This document shows, one piece after another, positions 54,425 through 64,000 of a stretch of DNA of 64,000 nt (positions within the stretch are counted from its first letter, which is position 1; each line of letters begins with the position of its first letter). The notes beneath the pieces were generated by a model. That model saw only the letters and a program-made list of their open reading frames with translations, did no database searches and was not told the origin of the DNA. Source of the DNA: Cydia pomonella (lineage: Eukaryota > Arthropoda > Insecta > Lepidoptera > Tortricidae); assembly GCF_033807575.1 (NCBI RefSeq), contig NC_084703.1, positions 8,432,001 to 8,496,000 of the forward strand. Direction: 5' to 3'. The position numbers and the translations under genes are program-made.

Positions 54425-57400
54425 GTGAGTTGTCGCTACATTCTCTTTCTAATTATAAATTTAACTACGCTAGTTTTTTGATCTGATTGTAGTTGGCATA
54501 GTTATTTCATCAACCCAAGCTTTAAACTTTCAAGTAACCTTGACTCATTTCTAGTTATCTTCACTCGTATGCATGTTAAGCTAATAAAATGTCTAATTAC
54601 TTTAATTAACTAAATGTTATAAACTGAAATAGAATCTTAATTTTAATTAAATGTTATACAGAATACTAGATATAGAGAAGCTATGTATGTAACATTAGGT
54701 TATTACAAGTTTTAATTAGTTTTACCTAAACTGAGACTGTTATTGTGTCATAGAACTGGTGATGAGTAACTCCTAAGACTGCCTCCGAAAACAAAGGCAG
54801 CAAATTAATTTACCTATATGTATATTTATTATTTTCCAGTATGGAGCAAGGTGATTCTCCAGGCCAGCCTCCTGGAGCAAAGTACCCGCCAGGCGGGCCC
54901 CCCAAGCCGGACCACCAATACATGAGGTAACTTCACACTGAGTCATTTCTTGAGTAGTCACTCTTTGGAAGAATGCGTCATCCGAGTGTTCATTTTCGGA
55001 AAGTCGTAACTTGCTCGCGAATGCTTGAAATTTCGTCCGTCTTATGCATGTGCAATAAAGGTTATGTAGTACTGTACCTATCTACGAAGGTATGTAGATC
55101 TATGTGTACAAGAATCGGGGCACATACGTAAAAACTACATTGACAAAAATACCGACAAACGTGTATGCATTCGAATTGTTTTTTGTTTACCATTTAGTGA
55201 CTGTTTGTTTTTTGTTTACAAGTTACTGCACTGCGAAACACGTGCAATCCATTCTACATCAATGTTAGAAAATCAGTAAAGTGATAGGTACGGTAAAAAT
55301 ATGTGCATTTGTCAACGCTACTCTAAGTATGGCTGAGTGCAACTTTATTTCAAGGTATACTGATAATTCTTTAAATTGAATCGAAAAAATACTAGAATCG
55401 TGCCTTTGAAAGGGTGTTATATGTTATATAATACACGAAAATTTGTGGCGTGAGTGCCGTGCTATTTGTTGTGGCAATTTTATTAAAAAAAATTGTCTAT
55501 TCTACAAATCTATTTGTTTTAAATATTGGTTATGTTAGTTCTATGAATATTTAAGCGCTTACATTTTGCCCGCTGTGTCATCATTGTCGTGGCCAAAAAA
55601 GTCCACTACCGGACAAATGCTTCCCCAAACTACGCCGACAACAACTGATAGTGCATTATCCTCATTCTATCCACGTTTCCCTGCAATGTTAACGAGACCG
55701 GGATGCGTTTATGGTGGTTTTCTCAAGAACTGTTCTGCCCCGACAGCGCTTGGTTCTATGTGTTATGTGCCTCGCCCACTGCTTGTCCATATGGATGACC
55801 TTGGTTATTCTATTTCAATTTCGCGGAGATTCCTCGCTTCGGTTATGCGTTTGACTTTGAATGGTCAAATACTGGTTGCACGTTGAATCCTACCGGCAAT
55901 TATACAGAGAACAACTAAGAGAGCGATAAGTAGGTGTCGGTAAGAATGCGCTGAAGCATTGCATTACTCTAACGTTACAGTTGTATCTCACAATGGCCTC
56001 AAGCGAAATTATATCTTATTACAACCGCATTAGGATCGCCGAACAAACAAAAGGAGCACATGATGGTTTCGCGGTACAACGAGCATACTATTTGTTCTGA
56101 ATATTTAGGAGTCAATTGCTTTAGAACCAATTTCTCCTAACCGCCTAGTTCTATGCAAACAAGCGTAGCGTTTTCCGCATTTTGTGTTGTTACGTTGTTA
56201 GTAACGGTTAGACTTGGTTCTTAGCGATTTTTTGATTCCAATTGGAACTCTATTCTTAAAGAATTTAGAAGGAAAAAATAAGCACACGTTGAATTGAAAT
56301 GCGCGCTTAACCAATGACAAGCAGTTTAAATATACTGATGCTTCGGTGACTCGAGTGATTGCCTATAACGTTAGTGCAAGTTGCACTGAAATGGTGAGCA
56401 TTGTTGCCAACTAGCTTTTGAAAGTTATTCGACACGGGAGTCTGAATATTGTTAACTATAATATGGGGACGATGTATTAAAGTGCTGACATGTAAGAAAA
56501 ATATCTGCATATGGAGGAAATTTCGGATGTTAGAAAACAGGTTACAGTTAAAATCAAATGTTACCTTTTTAATTCATATCCTCTTCGAAAATATTTTTCA
56601 TTTTATTCGTATACCGTAATATTTTATTCCTCGAGGGAGCTTCGATGGCTGATAAAAAACATTAGATTTAGGATATCGATAAGAAAAATCTATTGGGGAT
56701 AAATCTGGGTTGTGAGGTGGTCAGTTAAGGTTCCCTCTTGGAAATAAAATTACCGATGATTTTATTCAAAACTGCTCATAAAGTTTCGTTGGAGGGCGGG
56801 GGAGAAGTTGTCCCTTCCTCTTGATAGCGAGTCGGTTAGGTAGGACAGAAACAATCTGCAGTAACTTTTCATACCGCTTTCCTGTTACCATTTAAGAAAG
56901 TAGACCGTTTTATCGTAGGGAAACCAAGTTGACCTTGAACTCGCTCTATAGACCGCGGGCCAGGGGCATATTTCGTCAGTCATCGCCTCCTGGCCGATAC
57001 TTTGTCAGATGATAGTTTAGATGTGTTTTAAACTTAAAAAAACCCTTAGCCGGTTCTATCGCGGTTGAATGACCTTAGCTGTAAAATGAACATGTAAAAA
57101 ATATGCGCCTACCAGTTTATGTGCGGCAAAGTATGCGTAATGTGTAAATTGCGTAATCAGTTGATGGCTTTGTGATGTAATGCTACATGCAACGTTTCAT
57201 GATTTGTTTTTGCTATCATAAAAGGTATAGCGCTTATTGTTCATGCGACCAGCTGATGTTCTTGCCACCGCGGTATAACCGTATGATGATTTTTTTAATC
57301 AACAACAGCATCTGAACTATCATTTGACAAAGTATCAAACGGGAGGCGACGGCAATTTTTTTTTGTTTTACGTATTTCGGTGGCTGTCATTCCTCAATCC

Positions 57401-58506
57401 ACCATCGGAGCGGCAGCTGACGTCCACGAGGGTTCATCATACCTAGCCGTTAACCACTACACGAGTTTTCAGCCGGGAGGCGATCATAGAAATTGTTCCT
57501 GGCTCGCGGTCTACTATGTTTTGGGCCACTTGACATTGTTGGCTCATTGGATTGTGATATTTTAGGGTTTAAACGTTCGTATCTAGAAGTGGACTTCTGT
57601 ATCCATTTACAATTGCTTGAGCAGGCGGGGTAACAGATAATTTTTGCGTATTGCGTATATTTAAAATGTTACGAATTTATATCCTTGATGCGCGAGCCTA
57701 AAAATAATGGTTTAGGTAAAATGCAGATAAATACACCTGCTGTTGTATTTCTCTGCATTTTACCATTTCCACTGAAACAAACGTAGGGGCCGATTCAAAT
57801 GTTAACCTATTTATGGTCCACCCTGTATTTATATTTTGGGTTTTTTCAAAAGGATTTTTTAAAACTAAGGTAATATTAAGAGGCTGCCTATTGCGCATGG
57901 TTTTTTTACATCAATAACTTCGATACCTATACCTCTTTTCCTCTTATGAGAGAGGAAAAAAACAGTTATTTATTTACATGTGTGGAACATGAGCAATTTC
58001 CAACTAACGTCCATATTGTTAAACATGAGCAAATACGAGTGAAATGACTACAGATGTAGCGAATAATCCCTTTTCCATTGTATTTTCTCGGAACGGATGC
58101 TGACTCAAATACGAAAGTTTCCGAAAAAATACGATGAGAAAGATTATTCAATACATCTGTATTCCGAATTGTTTAACCTCTTGGGGATGACATTAAAAAA
58201 AAATGTGATCGTCAGTTGTGTCAGCCCGCCATCGTCCGGATTACAGCGATCACCGAATTAGCGAGGCTCCGGATTAGCAAGGCTCTACTGGAGTAGTACA
58301 GGCAGTATAGCAAAGCTAGTGTAAAATGTAGTTCTAAGCTTCGCCAGTTATATACACTATATAAATTGTAGTTGATGCGTCGACGCGTTGATGAATTATT
58401 TGCTTATGCCCCGACAATTTTCTTTTATTGCGATTCTCAAGTAAATGTTTTTTTTTTTTGCAGGAAAAATGACAACGACGAGTCGGATGTTAGAGAACAG
58501 ATAAAT
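52971..58506 (+). CDS. WDR47: WD repeat-containing protein 47 (nemitin), 5' part, three coding exons
   Basis: A microtubule-associated scaffold; in mammals WDR47 acts in neurons and motile cilia with CAMSAP proteins. Coding exons 52971-54424, 54840-54926 and 58464-58506; the phases (2, 2, 0) agree and the introns are GT-AG. Residues about 8-42 are a LisH motif (LALEFLHNRDLHITQLSLER), and 45-103 a CTLH domain (LFLRQLILDGQWDDVLEFIQ). Then come [20 protein letters not shown] and [20 protein letters not shown], both closely matched in human WDR47 ([40 protein letters not shown]). A disordered middle with RRPRSAADAMTRSL (human RRPQSADAYMTRSL) and a coiled-coil piece (LLKEYQIQKQRECDDYLRNL) follow. 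The C-terminal WD40 propeller is not in the window. The ATG follows an acceptor (tgttgtag, 52945), so a non-coding 5' exon exists upstream. Confidence 0.94.
54840..54926 (+). CDS. WDR47: WDR47 coding exon 2 (proline/glycine-rich linker)
   Basis: 87 nt after attttccag, before AG|GTAACT: MEQGDSPGQPPGAKYPPGGP then PKPDHQYM. It keeps phase 2 on both sides and is a multiple of three, so it could be skipped without a frame change. Disordered linker; no family motif of its own. Confidence 0.75.
54927..56948. other. WDR47 intron 2, first part; unclassified repeat-like block
   Basis: 55440-55890 is less AT-rich with a 106-codon plus frame (55566-55886) that shows no motif; it is probably repeat-derived. 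The remaining sequence is AT-rich with no exon. Confidence 0.4.
56949..57513. mobile_element. TIR element interrupted by a retroposed insertion
   Basis: Left arm 56949-57025 (tagaccgcgggccaggggca, catcgcctcctggcc, gatactttgtcagatgatag) is inverted by 57308-57350 plus 57484-57513 (ctgaactatcatttgacaaa, then ttcctggctcgcggtcta). The right arm is split by the 123-bp insertion described next. Confidence 0.6.
57351..57473 (-). mobile_element. short SINE-like insertion with 10-bp target duplication and A-rich tail
   Basis: cgggaggcga at 57341-57350 is repeated at 57474-57483. Between them, on the minus strand, the insert ends in aaaacaaaaaaaaa, as expected for a poly(A)-primed retroposon. It begins gctgaaaactcgtgtagtgg, with an A-box-like tggttaacggctagg. 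It has no ORF of its own; the 61-codon plus frame here is chance. Confidence 0.55.
57514..58463. other. WDR47 intron 2, last part
   Basis: Contains a small hairpin at 57715-57768 (taggtaaaatgcag / ctgcattttacc). No exon other than the one at 58464. Confidence 0.45.
58464..58506 (+). CDS. WDR47: WDR47 coding exon 3
   Basis: 43 nt after a T-rich tract and gcag, before AAT|GTAAGT: KNDNDESDVREQIN. Phase 0 at the end. The exact join to exon 2 restores an arginine codon. The short acidic linker cannot be matched on its own, but phase and splice sites are strong. Confidence 0.7.
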
Positions 58507-58823
58507 GTAAGTAGATTTGTTTGGCTATATTTTATAATTTTTTCACGCGCGAATGTATGATTTTTAAACAACATGTTCACTGAAACCAAACCAAAGGAAT
58601 ACTAAGTCGAATAAAGTAGTGCTAAAATAATTATTTGACCCTTTGAACGCCAAGAGCCACTGAAGTGGTCGTGTGCTGTCGTGCCTACCACGCCAACGAC
58701 CACTAAAGGGGTTATGGCATACGCTGTCAAAGCAATTTTACTGTTGACAGATAAAGTTTAAATTCATTTCTCACTAGTTGAGATGTCGGCGTGTATGTCA
58801 CATTTGAATGCGTTCAAAGGTTA

Positions 58824-59510
58824 AGGTGACGTTCGGATAGCAACTGCAGATGCATTACTGTTGCAATATTACTGATGCTGGCTTGACGCGGTTTCTGCAT
58901 CCGTCAATTTGCTTGATGAAATGAGTGACGTTCGACGCAGCATTACTGCCGCGATTATGACGTACCTACAATCCGTCACTCACAGTGTTGTCAGGTGACC
59001 AGAAGAGAATTATCGTATTTGTGTGTCAAAATTATCGTACCGATGAAAAAAATATCGTACTATCCAAAAGTATCCAAAAGAAACTACCCCTAAAATTTCT
59101 TGAATAGTAAGCTTACAAGTCCAATGTATACTTAAAGATAACGCAATTTTCGTCTTAATTGCGCAAAAATCAGTTTTATATTTGTGTATTTGTGTCATAC
59201 ATTACAGGAAATTTCGACATTATTACTTACACTAAGGAGCCGAACACCAAAAGGTTCTAATTGTAGCCTATTTTTGAGGGAAAATGTGACATTTACGGGC
59301 GGCATCGTCAAAGGGCTGTAATTATCGTAATTTTGCGTACGATAATGCTCTTTGGGACGTACATCGTATCGGAGCCTAAATTACATACATGTACGATAAC
59401 TATCGTACTCCTGGTAACGCTGGTCACTCATTTCATAAAGGACGACATCAACGCCGCAGCAGTAATGTCAGAATGGTAATGCAGCTGCAGTTGACATCTG
59501 AATGTCACCT
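58824..59510. mobile_element. outer TIR element (AGGTGAC...GTCACCT), interrupted
   Basis: aggtgacgttcggatagcaa followed by ctgcagatgcattac at the left is inverted at the right (gtaatgcagctgcagttgac, atctgaatgtcacct). Without the inner insertion and one target-duplication copy it is about 239 bp. Confidence 0.65.
58983..59422. mobile_element. hAT-like non-autonomous element, 440 bp, with 8-bp target duplication
   Basis: Flanked by perfect GTCACTCA copies (58975-58982 and 59423-59430). The ends are inverted: cagtgttg at the left and ...taacgctg at the right, that is CAGTGTTG against CAGCGTTA. An 8-bp duplication with CAGNG termini is the hallmark of hAT transposons. The interior repeats ttatcgta/tacgataa words and has no transposase frame. 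Confidence 0.75.
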
Positions 59511-59516
59511 TTTTTT

Positions 59517-59930
59517 ATTGTATTTTTTTTATTGCATTTGACCACAATCTCACCTGATGAGTAAAGTGCCGATGCGGTCTAGGGCGGAACATGTTTACCT
59601 AAAAGATGTGTATTCACTTCCGATTTAAAAAGATCCAAGTTATAGTGGACTCTGTGAATTCCATTCCTTAGCCGTTCGCATGATAAAGCTGGAGGCATGG
59701 CGTTTAGTGCGAATCAGTGGCAGGCTGGCAGAGTAACGACGTAAGGGTGAAACGCAAGTCCGCGTCTAGTGCGCGCGGTGGCAGAACGGAGATAGGGGGA
59801 TTAGATTGTGTAATCCCATCGCACACTCCCCGAAATGTATCTGGGAGAATCAACTTTTTAGCGTCACTCGTTGCCATGGTTACGATTAGTTGTCCAGGGG
59901 ACAAAAGTTCATTGAAATACTGATTTTATG
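59517..59930 (+). mobile_element. LINE-derived fragment
   Basis: The block from ttttattgcatttgacc through gtgccgatgcggtctagggc, cgttcgcatgataaagctgg and cgtttagtgcgaatcagtgg to tggcagaacggagatagggg is a sequence I recognise as a recurrent lepidopteran LINE segment. The 66- to 68-codon frames in it are non-functional. Confidence 0.5.
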
Positions 59931-60776
59931 GTACTTAAATGAATTAAACTTGCGTTTTTGTGGTCGTTATAACCAATGTCCATAATGGGCCCCCTACTAA
60001 GCATGTTAATAGAACGGCATACACCGTCTCTTCAAACAAACTGTGCCACTGTTGTCCCTCAAACCTCCTTTAATCTTGTAGTCGCAAATGTAACAACTGA
60101 ATTATATGGTTGTAATATTATTGTGGAGTCCTGCTGTCGAGTAGAGCCCTGGATATGCTACTATTGATACAGTTTGTAGACTTCAAATATAGTCATATCC
60201 GGCAAATAGCATGAAACTTAGCACATGTAAACAAAAGATGTCGCGCGAGACTCGACTTGCGTGGTGAGAATCTCACTCTAATCCCAATATGCCCGGCTAA
60301 CATGAGTTGCGTTCTCGCGCGCGATATACTCGAAGTCGCGCAGTCTGATGTACTAAAATCTAGAGGACCTGGTAATTTGTGTCAGTAATGCACCGTCTAC
60401 CGATCGAAACGATAGCATTAGAACCAGACAATTCGCAAAGGTGACTGACAACAGGTAACGCAACGGATGAGTAGTTCTCGCAATGATCACCAGATAGCAC
60501 TGTCCGCACTTGCAGCATTAATCTTTAGATGGCGCTGTATGTTTCAATCGTTCAGCGAACTAAAATTTGCCTTCCCTAAAATATCCCTTTTCCAGTCAAC
60601 CTATCGTTAGAATAGATGGCGTTACTTCTCGGATGTTTCTATCTCACAGACTTTTTATTCAGAAAATTACGATACTATGCCAAAAGGGGTACGAATCCCG
60701 AAATAGATGTTTCTGAAAATATAGTTACATAGGAACTGGTTGTATTTTAATCGCGGGTGAATTTCGCATAGTGTGT
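59931..60776. other. non-coding stretch
   Basis: 60240-60350 is CG-rich with gcgcgagactcgacttgcg and ctcgcgcgcgatatactcga, loosely inverted. Class unknown. No exon. Confidence 0.4.
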
Positions 60777-61060
60777 TTTTAACCCTTTCCAGCCTGCACC
60801 AATCAACATGTTTTTCCCAAAAAATTCAAATACGTTCCAATTAATGCAGCTTTGATGATTCATATGAAGAGAAGTCACATTTCTCGCAATCTTGTCCATA
60901 GGAAATACTATGGAACGCTCTATGGAAAATGTATTGCAAAGTACTTTAAAATTAAGAAAAAAACAGACTATACAACAGTCAACAGGTGTTATTGAAAAAA
61001 GTAAATCAGTTTAAAGCGCCCACGAAACATCCTCTCTTTTTTAAATTAGGCCCTTCGAGC
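60777..61060 (+). repeat. dispersed repeat, copy A (AACCCTTTCCAGCC...)
   Basis: ttaaccctttccagcctgca, caacatgtttttcccaaaaa and gcagctttgatgattcat match 63914-64000 in order and spacing. Confidence 0.6.
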
Positions 61061-62022
61061 TTATGCACTAATCCATTTGATGGAAATTAGTTTTACAGCT
61101 TAGGTTCGATCTCTTTCTATGCAGGCTTTCGATGTTAAATTTAGAGCCTAGTTTCATAACAGCTTGTGAGCGGAAGCCTTTTTTTACAAGCTTATATTTA
61201 ACTGGCTCTGTTAGAATGTATCTAGGAAGTTAAATTTGACCCACTTCTCGATTTCGGGTCCGGTGACAATGCAATAAATGCAATATTATCGTACCATCGA
61301 GCTGATCTGATGATGGAGACATGAGAACTCATACATCAACATAGGAACGCTCTGATGAAACAAAGCAACCGAATTGCGTTTGGGGTTTTTAGAATTGTCT
61401 TGATGAGTATTAGTTGCCTGTGGTAAAAAAAGTGCAGTCAGCGACAAAAGCTTGTACCAATAATGAATTTATTGCCAAAAACTTATTAATATTTTTATTA
61501 AAAACAGACGTCCGCTTGTATTATAAGTCTTCACAAAATGAGCCCCAACCTCACAGTTGAGACAAAGTGTTTTCGAAATTACGTAACAGGCATCAAAGCG
61601 AAACAAACTTTGCATACCCTAAAGTTTTTATTATACTTGCAAACAAATTGCGATTATGAATATCCTTTTAAATTAGGCGAATGGAGGTAGAGATATGCTG
61701 GAAATTTGAAACCAGTTTTTATGGATTGGAAAGTTCACTTGATTTTTTACATGAGGGCGGATCCGTGTAAACAATAGCCTAAACATGTCACCTTATTGGC
61801 GAACGAAACTTTCATGGATGTTTATGTCTTGTTTCACTGTAATGGGATAGCTACAGTAGTGTGTAACATAATAGAAGTTTCTTTATGCTTACTAGAGTAA
61901 ATCGAGTTAATCATTTCTAAAAATAAGCCTAAGACAGTCATGGCAAGTCGTGGGCTGCTATCAACAGAGCCCAAGGCAAACAAACAAACCAAGTAGTCGT
62001 TCAATAATCCACTACTAGTCCG
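61061..62022. other. non-coding stretch
   Basis: No exon, RNA gene or clear repeat recognised. Confidence 0.45.
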
Positions 62023-62107
62023 AATGATGGACCATTAGTACACTCTGTGAGGAAGATCGAAGAGTTTCATATTTTCTGGGTGAAATGGGTGTAGATAGCG
62101 TTTCCAT
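62023..62107 (-). repeat. dispersed repeat (TATTTCCAATC...TGGTCCATCATTCGGAC), fragment
   Basis: Reversed: cacccatttcacccagaaaa, tatgaaactcttcgatcttc and tggtccatcattcggact. Same family as 52743-52880. Confidence 0.55.
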
Positions 62108-62840
62108 AGCAAAATGGGTATCGAATGAAAGCTTTCAATACCGAAGTGATTACATAAGAGCTCCGTCAACAAAGTTTTGTACGGAGCTCTAAAAACCATT
62201 TTAAAAATATGTATCGAATATTTTTATTCGTCTAGTTTTTTGTTTTTATAATAATTTACTTGTTTTTGGTTTATATCACTTCATAAGAAATTTAAATAAA
62301 GCCTACGTCTTAATGTTCTTAAAACATATGTAGTAAAGTTTTTACAGTTTGTAATCCATGGAAGCACATCATTATTCTATTGACGCGTATGTGATAAATT
62401 ATTATTGGCCGTAAAGTGGATTCATGCGCTAGAAAATCCCTCCAATGTCTAGCCATTTGCATAGGAGATATTGCCTAGCCATAAAAATAAAGGCTAGACC
62501 TCATTCCACATTCAGATACTAGTAATCTGGTTGTATTTTTAAATAATTAAAGTAAATTGGCATCTATCAATTCAAATGGTTAATTACCTGTATAAATTGA
62601 TTAATTATGTCATTAATTAACAAGGATAATGTCGCTCAGGGGTTCCCATTTTATTTTGCGTCGAAACACCTGATGATACCTTGACTCCATTTTAATTGTA
62701 TTAATTAGTGTAAAACTAAAAAGTATACGAGTGTTTACATATATTGCTAAAGCTTTCCAAGCCTCACTGAGCGGCTACTAATGAAAATTCTGATAAATTT
62801 AGAGTAAATTTGACATAAAGTAATAAATAAATACACTCAC
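62108..62840. other. non-coding stretch
   Basis: AT-rich. No feature recognised. Confidence 0.45.
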
Positions 62841-62980
62841 TTCTCCACACACGAACGTAAACGAGCCACTTGGGCATATCCTCGGAATAATGTCCCCAGC
62901 TTAGCACGTACGCCAGTGTGGGATTGTCGATCTTCATTTTGATAAGCTGTGGGCCCCACGGGGACACGACCCCGACTAAC
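62841..62980 (-). CDS. internal coding exon of an unidentified minus-strand gene
   Basis: 140 nt with acceptor ctctcttaaaatcatgttag and a strong donor AGAA|GTGAGT. The frame (phase 2 in, 1 out) reads LVGVVSPWGPQLIKMKIDNP then TLAYVLSWGHYSEDMPKWLV and YVRVWR. The spacing of L, W (LSW) and Y-V-W (LVYVRVW) is compatible with one fibronectin type III-like beta-sandwich sheet, but I cannot name the protein. Partner exons were not found. If WDR47 extends past 64000, this gene is nested antisense in its intron. Confidence 0.5.
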
Positions 62981-63028
62981 CTAACATGATTTTAAGAGAG
63001 AAGTGGCATAGGTGGCATAATAACTATT

Positions 63029-63125
63029 GTTTTTTTTATATTACGTCGCTGGCAAACAAGCATACGGCCCACCTGATGGTAAGCAGTCTTCGTAGCCCAT
63101 ATACGCTTGCAACTCCAGAGGAGTT
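63029..63125 (+). repeat. TACGTCGGTGGC repeat, 5' half
   Basis: ttttatattacgtcgctggc, aacaagcatacggcccacct, gatggtaagcagtcttcgta and gcaactccagaggagtta. Collinear with the reversed 12163-12337 copy. Confidence 0.65.
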
Positions 63126-63913
63126 AAGTATTCATACTTTTATATAGCGCATAGATGTTTAAAAAAAATGTTCTTATAGTAAAACATATCTTCCTTTATC
63201 TCTTCCTGGGTCGCATAATAATGGGACGCTCGCCCTGTGGTAGCCAAAAGGTGTCATTTTCTCGAGTCGAATCGGGCCCCAGTACTATATATACAAATAG
63301 CCTTTGTTTATTAAATCGTTTCCTAACATATATCTCATAACGTCAACAATATTTACGAGCGATTAGATCTGGTTTGTTTTACTCCCACGGCTTTAAAAGG
63401 GATAACTCTACCAAAGACTAGTTAAAAACAAAGACTGGTCTCTGTACAAAATTTAACTCATCGTTATAGTAGATGACTTCATATTGCAAGGTATCTGATG
63501 CATATATTTTGTACTAACTTCTGTCTTTCTGTCTGCGACTGCGTCTGCGAAGAATTTTCCGGAAACTAAAAACACGATAGTTCAGTACCTCGACGATAAA
63601 CAACTTGACGGTTAAGTTTACCTGAGATTATTATTTACCTGACCCTGATAACACTATTTACTTTGTTGTAAATTTTCTGCATAGTTCACTGCAAGAATGG
63701 CCTTGCACAGGGCCCCAAGGTATGGACCTGCCTGCACTAGAAAGCTGCAATTTATACTCCAGTAACTTCATCGTAATTAAAATCGTTAAGAGAAACTCAC
63801 GATGACTTTTTCCAGCGTAATAGGACTGCAGTTTCAGTTAACTTTTTCTAACTTTTTGCGTCGTATTTCATGTTATTACTGATTAAGTCTGCCGTACATA
63901 AGAGAAAAATCAG
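63126..63913. other. non-coding stretch
   Basis: No exon recognised on either strand. The 61-codon frame at 63155-63340 has no motif. Confidence 0.45.
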
Positions 63914-64000
63914 TTAACCCTTTTCCAGGCCGCACTAATCTACAAGGATTTCCGAAAAAAAAAACAAATATATTCCTATTAATCTAGCTTTGATGATTCA
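63914..64000 (+). repeat. dispersed repeat, copy B, cut by the window end
   Basis: ttaacccttttccaggccgc to agctttgatgattca. Collinear with 60777-60865. Confidence 0.6.

Noticed and set aside
53817..54486. Other frames overlapping WDR47 exon 1 (53817-54005, 53962-54180, 54154-54486)
   Set aside because: Shadows of the conserved WDR47 reading frame; arginine- or serine-rich with no motif.
54840..54926. Exon 2 of WDR47 as an independent small gene starting at its ATG
   Set aside because: The ATG is one base after the acceptor, the segment is open only to the donor, and the phases fit exons 1 and 3.
55566..55886. 106-codon plus frame in WDR47 intron 2
   Set aside because: No motif, no flanking splice sites matching WDR47 phases; local composition suggests old repeat sequence.
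1..64000. CRISPR arrays, bacterial operons or phage genes
   Set aside because: No regularly spaced direct repeats with unique spacers, no Shine-Dalgarno-led gene strings. Spliced genes and SINEs show eukaryotic nuclear DNA.

Overview
The window looks like nuclear DNA of a moth or butterfly (Lepidoptera). It is AT-rich and mostly non-coding. It carries repeat types I recognise as typical of lepidopteran genomes: a tRNA-derived SINE with a GGTTCRANNCC B box, repeats with the GGGTTCCGTAG plus GTCTGTCTG signature, many short inverted-repeat MITEs, and non-LTR (LINE) 3' tails. It also holds two spliced animal genes with canonical GT-AG introns. Family names for the repeats are recognition from memory, not search results.

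Layout. 1-36.9 kb is gene-poor. It holds one candidate last coding exon (1948-2070, +), one degenerate retroelement ORF fragment (7877-8140, -), a CpG-rich promoter-like block (about 19.2-19.7 kb), and many MITEs, hairpins and SINE/LINE pieces. Two repeat loci here are instructive: a MITE nested in another MITE (22904-23184), and a 664-bp long-TIR element flanked by TTAA (34790-35453).

37046-47924 (-) is a complete DNAJC11 gene. I rebuilt 13 coding exons, all with matching phases, giving 575 residues: an N-terminal J domain with HPD, a beta-rich middle and a DUF3395-type C-terminus. Its introns contain MITEs, an RTE-like LINE remnant, a Penelope-like GIY-YIG fragment, a 101-bp tandem duplication, a partial copy of exon 11, a possible frame-keeping 75-nt cassette exon, and a 32-bp duplication that copies the exon 3 splice donor.

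52971 to beyond the right edge (+) is the 5' part of WDR47 (nemitin): one 1.45-kb exon with LisH and CTLH domains, then exons of 87 and 43 bp. The WD40 exons must lie past 64000. DNAJC11 and WDR47 are head to head, about 5 kb apart. One gene acts at mitochondrial cristae and the other on microtubules, so there is no evident operon-like link.

58.5-64 kb is presumably WDR47 intron. It holds a 440-bp hAT-like element with a perfect 8-bp target duplication inside an older TIR element, LINE debris, and one well-formed minus-strand coding exon (62841-62980) of an unidentified, possibly nested gene.

I saw no bacterial, viral or CRISPR-type system. The most interesting signals are the splice-site and exon duplications in DNAJC11, the nested insertions with readable target duplications, and a three-copy double-hairpin repeat.
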